A stretch of 64,000 nucleotides of DNA. It comes from Thiodiazotropha sp040506195 (GTDB lineage: Bacteria > Pseudomonadota > Gammaproteobacteria > Chromatiales > Chromatiaceae). Location of the stretch: assembly GCA_040506195.1 (NCBI GenBank), contig JBEVXH010000006.1, forward strand, positions 186,001 through 250,000, given 5' to 3'. This document shows, piece after piece, positions 54,955 to 63,033 of this stretch (positions are counted from its first letter, which is position 1; every line of letters begins with the position of its first letter). The translations under genes were made by a program, and so were the position numbers. Under the pieces are notes generated by a model. It was not told the origin of the DNA. It ran no database searches and worked only from the letters and a program-made list of their open reading frames with translations.

Positions 54955-55824
54955 ATGGCGACCATACGATTTAAACCTTCCAACTTAGACAAAGGTGTCC
55001 CCAAACATATTGTTGAAAAGGTCAATACTTCAAAACGCAAACGCCTTATAGGCCCCCAGTATCCCTATGAAAAAAAAATGGGTCGTAAAGAGTATGAAAA
55101 GGAAAAAGCAGAGCTTCAAGTGGAGCTGCTGAAGCTGCAAAAGTGGGTGAGGGATACCGGAGAGCGCATTGTAATGATCTTTGAGGGCAGGGATGCCGGT
55201 GGGAAAGGAGGCACGATCAAACGTTTCATGGAGCATATGAACCCTCGGCAGGCTCATGTTATCGCCCTGACCATACCCAGTGAAAGGGAGCTCGGACAGT
55301 GGTACTTCCAGCGTTATATCAGTACGCTGCCTACTAAGGGAGAAATCATTCTCTACGATCGCTCCTGGTACAATCGCGGTGTTGTCGAACCGGTAATGGG
55401 ATTTTGTACCCCGGAACAGCACAAGTTGTTCCTGAAGCAGGCTCCGATCTTTGAACACATGCTTGTCGATGACGGTATTCGATTATACAAATTCTGGTTT
55501 TCCGTCAGTAGAGAAGAGCAGTTCCGGCGCTTTAAATCACGTGAAACCGATCGCCTCAAACAGTGGAAGTTAAGCCCTGTTGACCAGGATGGCTTAAAGC
55601 GTTGGGACGAGTTTACCGATGCGAAGAATATCATGTTCGAAAAAACGGATGTTCCTTGGGCGCCATGGACCATTATTCGGTCTGATGGCAAAAAGCGAGC
55701 CCGCCTGAATTGTATGCGTTATGTACTCAACAGCCTGCCCTATACGGACAAGAATAAGAAAATAGCCATACCTCCCGATCCCAAAATCGTAGGAAGTGTT
55801 GGAGAAATGTATAAGTATACATAG
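54955..55824 (+). CDS. ppk2: Polyphosphate kinase 2 (class I PPK2)
   Basis: A 289-residue cytoplasmic enzyme that transfers phosphate between polyphosphate and nucleoside diphosphates. Walker A is GRDAGGKGG (residues 78-86) in IVMIFEGRDAGGKGG, Walker B-like YDRSWYNR is at 134-141, and the lid region has RFKSRETDRLKQWKLSPVD. The length and motifs match one-domain (class I) PPK2. An excellent RBS (AAAGGGGGAA) precedes the ATG. A perfect 13-bp hairpin follows 34 bases after the stop. It is a single-gene unit. Confidence 0.95.
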   Translation: MATIRFKPSNLDKGVPKHIVEKVNTSKRKRLIGPQYPYEKKMGRKEYEKEKAELQVELLKLQKWVRDTGERIVMIFEGRDAGGKGGTIKRFMEHMNPRQAHVIALTIPSERELGQWYFQRYISTLPTKGEIILYDRSWYNRGVVEPVMGFCTPEQHKLFLKQAPIFEHMLVDDGIRLYKFWFSVSREEQFRRFKSRETDRLKQWKLSPVDQDGLKRWDEFTDAKNIMFEKTDVPWAPWTIIRSDGKKRARLNCMRYVLNSLPYTDKNKKIAIPPDPKIVGSVGEMYKYT

Positions 55825-55857
55825 TGATTGCAACAATTCGGGATACTTATTTTTGCA

Positions 55858-55892
55858 GCATGACTGGCCCCCTTAAGGCGGGCCAGTCATGC
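55858..55892. terminator. Perfect 13-bp hairpin after ppk2
   Basis: The arms GCATGACTGGCCC (55858-55870) and GGGCCAGTCATGC (55880-55892) pair perfectly around a 9-base loop. There is no T-tract after it, so it may be a terminator of the non-canonical kind, or a processing or stability element for the ppk2 transcript. Confidence 0.55.
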
Positions 55893-56114
55893 TCAATCGC
55901 AGCACTTTCTCACATAAACCCATAAACCATAGTGAGCCTGTTACCCACCTGATTTATTGAAGGTGTTATGGCTTGATCATTTAATTCAAGAGAGTGATTA
56001 ATCATAGGTTTTGACCTGTTTAAAAGTAGCTGCCTTCAAGGTAAAAGCTTTGAGTCCGGGGGTTTGCGGGTTGCCTCACCTTCATGAAAACACCAAATAC
56101 TCTGCGGTTTTTTT

Positions 56115-56128
56115 TTGATCTATATCAT
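56115..56128 (+). promoter_or_regulatory. FNR/Anr-like box upstream of the polyferredoxin gene
   Basis: TTGATCTATATCAT matches the FNR consensus TTGATN4ATCAA at 9 of 10 defined bases. It lies 80 bases before the ATG at 56208, a position suited to anaerobic activation. The remainder of 55893-56207 holds no gene. Confidence 0.6.
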
Positions 56129-56207
56129 GCCTAAGTGACTAGATTATTTGTGTGATGTCTATCTTTAGGATAGCAATCCAGCGATTTCATAGCGGACTTA
56201 TCCAACC

Positions 56208-57197
56208 ATGATGAAAAATAACGACCAGAGGCGACGCCTGGCCTGGAGAAGCGCATTCTTTCTGCTTTTCATATCAGCACCGCCTCTGGATATACTGCGT
56301 TTCGATCTCACTCAGAATCACCTCATCCTGTTTGGTTTTCCCTGGACACTCGGTATGTCGGCGTTCCAGGAAGGAACCATTGGGGCTATGGAGATGGGGT
56401 TGCAGATGCTGCTCCGACTGTTTCTACCGCTCGCTTTTTTACTGACTCTTGGGGTCTACATCGCTTGGAAGTGGGGGCGTCTCTACTGTGGGTGGCTGTG
56501 CCCGCACTTTTCTGTGGTTGAGATGATCAATTCCCTGATGCGTCGAGCCAATGGCAAGCTGTCAATCTGGGAGAAAAATCCGCTGCCCGACATACAACGT
56601 GACGGTACTCAGATCCAGCCTGACAAGCGTTGGTGGATTGTTACTGTCGTGGCGGTGTTGTTTTTTTCTTTTCTTTGGGCGGTTGCCCTGCTCACATACC
56701 TGCTGCCGCCTAAGGAGATATACAGCAATCTGATCACGGCCAGCCTGACAAGAAACCAATTCGTTTTTATCGGTGTGGGGACCATACTGCTGACGATTGA
56801 ATTCACCTTTGCACGACATCTTTTCTGTCGTTTTGGCTGTGCACTGGGCCTCTTTCAGAGTCTGATCTGGATGGGGAATAAGAAAGCGATGGTTGTCGCC
56901 TATGATCGCAAACGGGCAAAGGTCTGCGTGGATTGTGACGCCTCCTGTGAACATGCCTGTCCCATGCGCCTGAAACCGCGCAGTATTAAGCGTCGAATGT
57001 TTACCTGTACGCAATGCATGCAATGTATTGCGGCTTGTGATGCCACTCAGCAGGCAGCATCCGGCAGCGGTTTGTTGAAGATGCTGGAGGACCAGTGTGC
57101 CTTGGACGTTTCCACTCGCGACTTCGGTTTCAAACCTGAGGTACCTGAAGCCTGCTTCTCAAAAGAGAATGCAGGTAAGAGGAAGTGTTGTCATTGA
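56208..57197 (+). CDS. Membrane 4Fe-4S polyferredoxin (NapH/CcoG-like)
   Basis: A 329-residue inner-membrane protein with four or five helices. Cysteine motifs are CGWLCPH (after the third helix), CRFGCALGLFQ, CVDCDASCEHACP and CTQCMQCIAACD; the last two would bind two 4Fe-4S clusters. This is the NapH/CcoG/RdxA arrangement, involved in electron transfer from quinol or in metal delivery to oxidases. The C-terminal Ig-like domain of CcoG is missing, and no nap, cco or fix genes are nearby. The protein ends GKRKCCH. The upstream FNR-like box suggests low-oxygen expression. Confidence 0.9.
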   Translation: MMKNNDQRRRLAWRSAFFLLFISAPPLDILRFDLTQNHLILFGFPWTLGMSAFQEGTIGAMEMGLQMLLRLFLPLAFLLTLGVYIAWKWGRLYCGWLCPHFSVVEMINSLMRRANGKLSIWEKNPLPDIQRDGTQIQPDKRWWIVTVVAVLFFSFLWAVALLTYLLPPKEIYSNLITASLTRNQFVFIGVGTILLTIEFTFARHLFCRFGCALGLFQSLIWMGNKKAMVVAYDRKRAKVCVDCDASCEHACPMRLKPRSIKRRMFTCTQCMQCIAACDATQQAASGSGLLKMLEDQCALDVSTRDFGFKPEVPEACFSKENAGKRKCCH

Positions 57198-57216
57198 CCG
57201 GGATGAGTGACTTATC

Positions 57217-57549
57217 AGGTACCGGCCCGAATTGCAGGATGCTTATCCGGTTGAGCCATCGCGTCAGCAGGGCTTGGCCTGGCCACATCCGCAGCCCAGA
57301 CCTGCAGCGGTACTCCCGTGTGACCGGTAACGATTTGTCCGTCCGGGCTGATCACGAACAGAAAGGCCCTAATATTCATGCATAGTCAGATAAAATATAA
57401 ACGAAATGCTTATTCAACATCTACCCGGGTCAATGGGATAAACGAGGATCCCGAATCGTCTAACAGGACAAAATAATCATTCGCGTTAGCTCATCCAGGG
57501 TAACTCCATCTCCATTGATCCACTCATCCACATCGAGCGCCGGTGCCAT
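57217..57549 (-). pseudogene. Probable remnant of a redoxin-family gene
   Basis: On the minus strand MAPALDVDEWINGDGVTLDE (57549 to 57460, stop) looks like the start of a TlpA/AhpC-like redoxin. A second short frame, MNIRAFLFVISPDGQIVTGH then TGVPLQVWAADVARP, lies just downstream (57379 to 57217). The catalytic CxxC region between them is missing. The evidence is modest and the pieces may not belong together. Confidence 0.35.
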
Positions 57550-57789
57550 TGGGTAGGTTCGGGCTTCCCGAACGGTGTGATTGCCGCCAGCCCGGCATTC
57601 CCTGCATTGCTTTCCTCAACACCAGAGGGCTAAGGTAATGAAAGATCTGATTGAATTGTGAAATGTTAAGATGCTGATTTTTTTGGGATATCTTTCGTGG
57701 TTTTTAACGGTCTGTGATACCCTTTTTCAAATCAGCTTGTTGAGTCGCTCTGCAAAGAAATAGAATTCTTCGTTCAAGAAATCATAGAT

Positions 57790-57883
57790 AATGGTGTTTT
57801 TCATGGTTTTCACTCTGCCCGCCACATCTGGCCAACTGCATTTGCTCCATTTACCAAGCATATTGGCAGTCGAGTGGGAGTAG
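57790..57883 (+). repeat. Attachment-like site G: left arm and core next to tadA (attR-like)
   Basis: AATGGTGT (57790-57797) and CATGGTTT (57802-57809) lie 82 and 70 bp before the core GAGTGGGAGTAG (57872-57883). No right arm follows; instead tadA's leader begins. The core reads Glu-Trp-Glu-stop in the guaA register with the alternative stop TAG, so it probably preserves the original guaA 3' end of this chromosome. The bases between the arms and the core differ from those of the other copies. Confidence 0.7.
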
Positions 57884-57912
57884 TTCAGGCAGCCCGGCAT
57901 GAGGTGGGACTG

Positions 57913-58401
57913 ATGGCAGCTGATGAGCCGGACCTGCAGGATCAGCAATTCATGCGGCAGGCGCTGCTGCTGGCGGAACGGGCGCAATCCCAGGGCGAGG
58001 TGCCGGTAGGTGCTGTGGTCGTATTGGAAGGCGACATCATCGGCGAAGGCTGGAACCGGCCCATCGCGCTGCATGACCCTACCGCCCACGCGGAGATCGT
58101 TGCATTGCGGGATGCCGCCTCCAGGATGGGTAACTATCGACTGCCGGGAACCACCCTGTATGTCACTCTTGAGCCCTGTCCCATGTGTGCCGGTGCCATT
58201 GTGCATGCCCGTGTCGGCCGGGTTGTGTTTGCCGCAGACGATCCCAAGGGTGGGGCCGCCGGGAGTGTCTTTGACCTGTTGCCGACAAATCATCGATTCA
58301 ACCACAGTGTGACAGTGAAGGGGGGGGTGTTGCAGCAGCGTGCTACAGACCTGCTTAAAGATTTCTTCCGACAAAAAAGATTAAAACAACAAGGGGAGTA
58401 A
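57913..58401 (+). CDS. tadA: tRNA-specific adenosine deaminase
   Basis: Deaminates A34 of tRNA-Arg(ACG) to inosine. I chose the ATG at 57913 (MAADEPDLQDQQFMRQALLL, 162 residues), with GAGG at 57901. A longer reading from 57874 would start inside attachment-like site G. The zinc and catalytic motifs are intact: TAHAEIVAL (His and Glu) and LEPCPMCAGA (two Cys). The usual signature DPKGGAAGS follows. Its position after the island end is consistent with an ancestral guaA-tadA neighbourhood. pldA starts 5 bases after the stop. Confidence 0.96.
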   Translation: MAADEPDLQDQQFMRQALLLAERAQSQGEVPVGAVVVLEGDIIGEGWNRPIALHDPTAHAEIVALRDAASRMGNYRLPGTTLYVTLEPCPMCAGAIVHARVGRVVFAADDPKGGAAGSVFDLLPTNHRFNHSVTVKGGVLQQRATDLLKDFFRQKRLKQQGE

Positions 58402-58406
58402 CAAGT

Positions 58407-59426
58407 ATGAACCCCAAGCTTATAAGACTCAGCCTATGGATGGTTCTGCTTGCGATATTGGGGCCGTGTCGCGTAACAGCCGATCCATTGGCGGACTATG
58501 AACGCTGTATCTGGGAGCGGCTGCAGCATGCGGACGACGATATGCTCATCAGCGAGTTGAAGCAACTCTGTCTCAAAAGCCGGGACCCTCTTGAGCGGCG
58601 CACAGTCAGCGAAGGTGGAGCCCTGCCTCCCGTCACAGAACAGAGTATTTCGCTGGTTGAGAAACGCATCAGTGCAGAGAGAAAGACCCGTTCCAACCCC
58701 TTCGTGCTCTCGCCGCATAAACAGAACTATGTGTTGTTGGCATCCTATAACGACAAGCCGAATTATGTAGTTTACAACACCCCTCCCTCCGAATTCGATC
58801 GTGTGGAGATGAAGTTTCAACTCAGTTTCAAAATGCCGGTTGTGGAGGCTATGTTCGATAGTCGCGCGGATCTCTACGCCGCCTATACCAATCTTTCCTT
58901 CTGGCAGGCCTACAACAGGGATATCTCATCACCCTTTCGTGAAACAATGCATGAGCCAGAGTTGTTTTTGGTGATCCCCAATGATTGGTCGTTGTTCGGT
59001 TGGAGAAATGTGCTGCAACAGTATGGAGTGGTCCATCAGTCCAATGGCCAGGGCGGTTTTCTGTCCCGCAGTTGGAATCGCGCCTATGCCAACTTTCTCT
59101 TCGAGAGGGGTAATTTCCTGGTGGGCGTCAAGCCATGGTATCGCATACCCGAGGACAATGACGACAATCCGGATATCGACGATTTTCTCGGCAGGTATGA
59201 GTTGCGGGGTATCTACAAGCGAGAGAACCAGACCTTCAGCCTGATGCTGCGAAACCTGTTTGACGGTGACAACCGTGACACTGTGCAGCTTGATTGGAGC
59301 TTCCCCATTCATGGGCGATGGCGCGGCTATCTGCAATACTTCAACGGCTATGGTGAAAGCCTGATCGACTATAACGCCAAGAGTCACCGTCTCGGATTCG
59401 GCTTGCAACTGACCGATTGGTTATAG
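58407..59426 (+). CDS. pldA: Outer-membrane phospholipase A1
   Basis: Hydrolyses phospholipids in the outer leaflet of the outer membrane, supporting lipid asymmetry. A 339-residue precursor: signal peptide LWMVLLAILGPCRVTA, then an N-terminal part and a 12-strand barrel. The catalytic pattern HQSNG (His210, Ser212) followed by SRSWNRAY (Asn224) matches the OMPLA triad His-Ser-Asn. GGGGAG before the ATG is a good RBS, and tadA ends 5 bases upstream, so the two are probably cotranscribed. The 3' ends of pldA and mltF overlap by 6 bases, convergently. Confidence 0.93.
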   Translation: MNPKLIRLSLWMVLLAILGPCRVTADPLADYERCIWERLQHADDDMLISELKQLCLKSRDPLERRTVSEGGALPPVTEQSISLVEKRISAERKTRSNPFVLSPHKQNYVLLASYNDKPNYVVYNTPPSEFDRVEMKFQLSFKMPVVEAMFDSRADLYAAYTNLSFWQAYNRDISSPFRETMHEPELFLVIPNDWSLFGWRNVLQQYGVVHQSNGQGGFLSRSWNRAYANFLFERGNFLVGVKPWYRIPEDNDDNPDIDDFLGRYELRGIYKRENQTFSLMLRNLFDGDNRDTVQLDWSFPIHGRWRGYLQYFNGYGESLIDYNAKSHRLGFGLQLTDWL

Positions 59427-60848
59427 CGCCTCAGGGTTGATGGAGAGGGCGTGTGGTGGGTTCTGATCCGCCTGCCTAGCCAGTTCCATCTGCCGCAGTT
59501 GCCATTTCAGCAACTCATAGTAGGCGCGGATATTGTCCACGTAATTGACCGGTTCCTTGCCGCGGGCATAACCCCGTTTGAGACTGGAGTACCACTTCTT
59601 GAGACTCAGTTTCGGCAGGTGTTTCTTTACATCGGCCCATTTATCGGGGTCGTCACCCAAGTGTTCAGTCAGGATCCGCGCATCCTCCAGGTGACCGAAA
59701 CCCACGTTGTAACCCGCCAGGGTCAACCATAAGCGATCGGGCTCGGTAATCCTTTCCGGCAGCAGTTTTTCGATAAAGCGCAGATATTTCGCTCCGCCGA
59801 TGATGCTCTGTTCGGGATCGAGCCGGCTCTCGATTTTCATCTGCTTGGCGGTGGCCTGCGTAAGCATCATGATCCCTCTGACACCCGTGGGTGATTTTGC
59901 CTTCGGATTCCAGTGCGACTCCTGATAACCGATGGCGGCCAGCATGTGCCAATCGATAGCGGTTTCCTTTGCCGCCTCTTCGAAATAGACCTGATATTTC
60001 GGCAGTCGATCTTTTATATGCTTGACGAAGGTGCGCAGTTCGACGAAGTTGAGTCGGCCGACGTGTCCGTAGTGGCGCTCTATCAGTTGGGACAGGGTGC
60101 CGTCTTCCCGGATGCGGTTAAAAAACGCCTCCATCGCTTGAAACAGGCTGGCATCGTCCGCGTGGGCCATCGCCCATGCCAGGGGTTGCGGCTCGGTTAG
60201 ATCGAAACCGATCTTCAGATAGGGCATGAATCGCCGGGTAACGGCAAATTCGTTGGAGTCTGCAATGGTGAAGTCGATTTTGTTCTCCTGCACCATCTGC
60301 ATCAGTTCGGCGCTCTCCAGGTCGGTATGGCTGATCCATTGCAGATTCGGGTATGATTTCTTCAATCGCAGCAGCTCCTCCTCGTGACTGCTGCCTGCCA
60401 GGACATGCAGGTCCTGGCCGATCAGGTCTTCGACTTTTCGCGGACGCTTCTTGCCTGTGCGGTAGATCACCTGTTGGGTGATATCCTGGTAGGAGGGGCC
60501 AAAGCGGATTTCAGCTTCCCGCTCCGGGGTGACGGTCAACCCGGCGGCTGCCAGATGGGCGTTACCTTCGATCACCGTGGGAAGCAGATCATCGAAGTGC
60601 CCGGGAACAATGAAGTGGGCCTTGACCCCCAACTCCCGGGAAAAGAGTTGTACCAGCTCATATTCAAAACCGGTCAAACCTTCAGGGCCCTCATAAAAAG
60701 TGGTGCCGCTGTTGCGGGTAGCGACGATCAGCTCTCCGGAAGCCTTGATACGCTCCACCAGAGGGGGTGGGATGCTGCAACTGCCCAAGGAGATAACAAG
60801 GGCAAGCAGACATAGAGAGACCAGTGGGGTTCGTTGTCTTGGCAGCAT
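59421..60848 (-). CDS. mltF: Membrane-bound lytic murein transglycosylase F
   Basis: Cleaves peptidoglycan glycan strands to 1,6-anhydro products at the inner face of the outer membrane. A 475-residue lipoprotein: signal with lipobox SLGSC, then an SBP_bac_3-like regulatory domain (about 30-265: GELIVATRNSGTTFYEGPEG) and an SLT domain (about 285-410) with catalytic Glu in AAIGYQESHWNPKAKSPTGV, then MLTQATAKQM. The length fits MltF. From memory, MltF lies near tadA in other gammaproteobacteria, which supports this as backbone. A 296-base gap upstream holds its promoter but no gene. Confidence 0.95.
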   Translation of the reverse strand: MLPRQRTPLVSLCLLALVISLGSCSIPPPLVERIKASGELIVATRNSGTTFYEGPEGLTGFEYELVQLFSRELGVKAHFIVPGHFDDLLPTVIEGNAHLAAAGLTVTPEREAEIRFGPSYQDITQQVIYRTGKKRPRKVEDLIGQDLHVLAGSSHEEELLRLKKSYPNLQWISHTDLESAELMQMVQENKIDFTIADSNEFAVTRRFMPYLKIGFDLTEPQPLAWAMAHADDASLFQAMEAFFNRIREDGTLSQLIERHYGHVGRLNFVELRTFVKHIKDRLPKYQVYFEEAAKETAIDWHMLAAIGYQESHWNPKAKSPTGVRGIMMLTQATAKQMKIESRLDPEQSIIGGAKYLRFIEKLLPERITEPDRLWLTLAGYNVGFGHLEDARILTEHLGDDPDKWADVKKHLPKLSLKKWYSSLKRGYARGKEPVNYVDNIRAYYELLKWQLRQMELARQADQNPPHALSINPEAL

Positions 60849-61144
60849 CTATCTCAATAGCTGGTTATTACTTATTATTATGACTACCGGAATGATCCTT
60901 TACTCCATAGTTGGCGAATTATTATCACTGAATCGGCCGTTGAATGGGACATTTGGTACTTAACTCTAGCCCATTTAATATAGAATGAGGCAGTTTAAGC
61001 GAAGTATGAGTGTCTCTCGACAACCTATTTTGACTGCTGAGGCATTGATTATAGACAATTAACTGAATTTATAATCAGCAGACTCACAGCAACGGCCAGT
61101 TCCACCAGGCTTTATCTAGCCGCCAGTGAGCAACAACCCGATCA
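60849..61144. other. Intergenic region between mltF and tRNA-Ser
   Basis: AT-rich, no ORF of note. It should contain the divergent promoters for mltF (minus) and the tRNA (plus). TTTATAATCAG near 61070 could be a -10 region, but no convincing -35 at standard spacing was found. Confidence 0.4.
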
Positions 61145-61234
61145 GGAGAGGTGCCGGAGTGGCCGAACGGGCCTGACTCGAAATCAGGTGATCCCTTTGG
61201 GGATCCGAGGGTTCGAATCCCTCCCTCTCCGCCA
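61145..61234 (+). tRNA. tRNA-Ser(CGA)
   Basis: Ninety bases including CCA. The acceptor stem GGAGAGG (61145-61151) pairs with CCTCTCC (61224-61230). The anticodon loop is CTCGAAA with anticodon CGA at 61179-61181, reading UCG. A long variable arm (GATCCCTTTGGGGATC) is typical of tRNA-Ser, and GGTTCGAATCC is the T arm. The 3' CCA is encoded. Confidence 0.96.
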
Positions 61235-61268
61235 ATTGAAAAGGGGCCTGCCAGGCCCCTTTTCAATT
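61235..61268 (+). terminator. Rho-independent terminator after tRNA-Ser
   Basis: AATTGAAAAGGGGCCTG and CAGGCCCCTTTTCAATT pair almost perfectly with a minimal loop (about 61235-61268). The GC-rich part is followed by TTTT, the classic terminator form. Confidence 0.85.
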
Positions 61269-61662
61269 GGTGGTGAGCGAGGATTTGGTTTGAACACTTC
61301 GTTCGACCAGGCGCGCAGCGCCGCAGGACGCCGTAGCATAGCGAAGGCGCCCCGAAGGGGCGAGCCTGCGCAGCAGGTGAGTCAATCCCTCCTGTCAATT
61401 GGCATCCATGTACTGGAGTCCCTCAGCCCCTTTTCAATTGGTGGTGAGCGAGGATTTGGTTTGAACACTTCGTTCGACCAGGCGCGCAGCGCCGCAGGAC
61501 GCCGTAGCATAGCGAANNNNNNNNNNNNNNNNNNNNNNNNNNNNNNNNNNNNNNNNNNNNNNNNNNNNNNNNNNNNNNNNNNNNNNNNNNNNNNNNNNNN
61601 NNNNNNNNNNNNNNNNGGCGCCCCGAAGGGGCGAGCCTGCATATCCTTATCTCTCCGCCAAT
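61255..61662. repeat. Direct repeat downstream of tRNA-Ser, interrupted by an assembly gap
   Basis: The sequence starting CCCCTTTTCAATTGGTGGTG (61256 onward) and continuing through ATTTGGTTTGAACACTTCGT and CGCAGCGCCGCAGGACGCCG to about 61349 recurs at 61428-61516. The part after the gap, GGCGCCCCGAAGGGGCGAGC (61617-61636), also matches 61349-61368. At 61652-61661 CTCTCCGCCA repeats the last ten bases of the tRNA. The layout suggests tandem tRNA-linked units or an att duplication, collapsed in assembly. The repeats carry small palindromes but no gene. Confidence 0.7.
61517..61616. other. Assembly gap (100 N)
   Basis: Exactly 100 N, the conventional scaffold-gap size, so the true length is unknown. 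It lies inside the second copy of the repeat, as is usual for repeat-induced breaks. Confidence 0.95.
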
Positions 61663-61929
61663 TAAAGACACTGCGTTATCGGTATCTGATAAGACAGCCA
61701 CTCAAACAATGAATTGCCTCAAGTCGGTATTCGGCGGCATATGGGGCATCAAAGTTGTGTCAAATTGGCAATGGTATGTAAGTGGGTGCCGTATTGGTAA
61801 AGATCAATATCCTGTTTTCAGGCAGAGTCTACACTGATTATCAGCAGACTCTATTCATGGTTTGCTGCCCGAAGATGCGTTGTGCCATATCAAGCGGATT
61901 TCACACTGACCACTGCGACGATCCCCGAT

Positions 61930-62115
61930 ATGGATAGTCCGATACCGTTGTATTCGCGACATGGTACGGCGATCTTTTTCGTCCTGCTGGTCGCAGGCGG
62001 AATCATCATTGCGAGCATGTGGATCTATGCGCATTTACCGATCAACAAGGGAGGAAAACAGCGGAGAGTCGAGAGAAGAAGCGGTATCGACAGGCGTCAT
62101 ACCGTCATGCAATAG
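61930..62115 (+). CDS. Small single-span membrane protein
   Basis: A 61-residue product from the ATG at 61930 (MDSPIPLYSRHGTAIFFVLL); a start at 61882 would give 77 residues. One membrane helix, IFFVLLVAGGIIIASMWIYA, is followed by a very basic tail, KQRRVERRSGIDRRH. The ERRxGxDRR pattern occurs in many short bacterial inner-membrane proteins of unknown role. The end overlaps the LysR gene by 11 bases, convergently. Whether it is a real gene is likely but not certain. Confidence 0.5.
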   Translation: MDSPIPLYSRHGTAIFFVLLVAGGIIIASMWIYAHLPINKGGKQRRVERRSGIDRRHTVMQ

Positions 62116-62986
62116 ACTGCTCCTCTCTGAGCAATGATGAAAAGGCCTGGGCCGCGGGGGAGAGGGAACTGCCCTGCTTGGCGATGACCGCCAATTCGCG
62201 GGCGATGTTGAGTCCGCGTACTTCGATTTCGCTGACGCCTGCCAGGGTATCCACGCCCATGCGGCTGACAAAGGCCAGGTTGCCCGTGGTGGCCACCATG
62301 CGCAGGATGGCCGGTATGGAGCGCAGTTCCATCACCACGTTCATCTCAACGCCTGCGTCGCGCAGGGCCGCATCTATAATCTGGCGCACCGCCGTGTCAG
62401 CCTCGAAGCCGACAAAGGCGAGTCCGTCGAGGGCCTTGGCGTCAATCTCGCCCAGGCGCGCCAGGGGGTGCTCCCTGGGTGCGACCAACACGATCCGGTC
62501 GGTGATCAGCGGCCAGATCTGCAGCTCCCTGGCCTGTACAGGCAAAGTGACCAGCCCCAATTCCAGGCGGCCGCTGATGACATCCCCGGCCACTTCGATA
62601 CTCCCCGCCTCTTTGAGTTGAAAACGGACCCCGGGATGTTCCTGCCGAAAGCGGGCGATCGCTGTCGGCAGTACGAAGGAGACCGCGGTTGCACCACCGC
62701 CGATGCGTACGGTGCCTCCCTCCAGGCCCTGGTGTGCCCTGACCTGTTCCCGCAGGTGGTCGAAACGGTTGACCAGGCTCCGCGCCTCGCGTTCCACCAA
62801 ACGGCCAATCTCGGTCAATTGGGCGCCTTTGCGCCCTCGGGATAGCAGCTCGGCACCGAAAAACGCTTCCAGCTGCTGCAGGCGGCGGGAGAGGGCGGGC
62901 TGGGTGAGGCCGATACGGTCCGCCGCCTCGGTGATGGAACCGGTATCGGCCACAGCCAGGAGCGATCTCAGGCGTTGAAGATCCAT
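62105..62986 (-). CDS. LysR-family transcriptional regulator
   Basis: I chose the ATG at 62986 (MDLQRLRSLLAVADTGSITE), the usual LysR start; an upstream in-frame ATG at 63004 would add only six residues. The protein has 293 residues. The winged helix-turn-helix is AADRIGLTQPALSRRLQQLE. The substrate-binding domain follows (GGTVRIGGGATAVSFVLPTA onward). It is divergent from acnB with 170 bases between, containing an inverted repeat, so it may control acnB and itself. The ligand is unknown. Confidence 0.93.
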   Translation of the reverse strand: MDLQRLRSLLAVADTGSITEAADRIGLTQPALSRRLQQLEAFFGAELLSRGRKGAQLTEIGRLVEREARSLVNRFDHLREQVRAHQGLEGGTVRIGGGATAVSFVLPTAIARFRQEHPGVRFQLKEAGSIEVAGDVISGRLELGLVTLPVQARELQIWPLITDRIVLVAPREHPLARLGEIDAKALDGLAFVGFEADTAVRQIIDAALRDAGVEMNVVMELRSIPAILRMVATTGNLAFVSRMGVDTLAGVSEIEVRGLNIARELAVIAKQGSSLSPAAQAFSSLLREEQSIA

Positions 62987-63033
62987 AATCAGGAATAATA
63001 GCATGCAAAAATATTATGTTATATATGCGAACA

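Larger units (their letters stand above)
6302..57883. mobile_element. Composite genomic island inserted between guaA and tadA, built of tandem modules
   Basis: The interval is bounded by a guaA-type core GAGTGGGAGTGA at 6302-6313 and GAGTGGGAGTAG at 57872-57883. Five further cores in the same orientation lie between them at 10296, 11849, 32251, 34732 and 37216 (the last degenerate). The six modules contain toxin-antitoxin genes, a Fic enzyme, a GC-rich protease operon, IS remnants and signalling operons. The 3' end of guaA is an established island insertion hot spot. That guaA and tadA were once close neighbours is inferred from recalled synteny in other gammaproteobacteria. No tyrosine or serine integrase is recognisable. 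Membership of the 37228-57871 segment is less certain than that of the earlier modules, because its left boundary site is decayed. Confidence 0.75.

Noticed and set aside
55858..55892. Hairpin after ppk2 as an attachment site or IS end
   Set aside because: No duplicate elsewhere in the window and no target duplication; position after a gene fits an RNA hairpin.
61255..61662. CRISPR array near tRNA-Ser
   Set aside because: Only two long copies of a unit are present, with no short regular repeat-spacer alternation and no cas genes.
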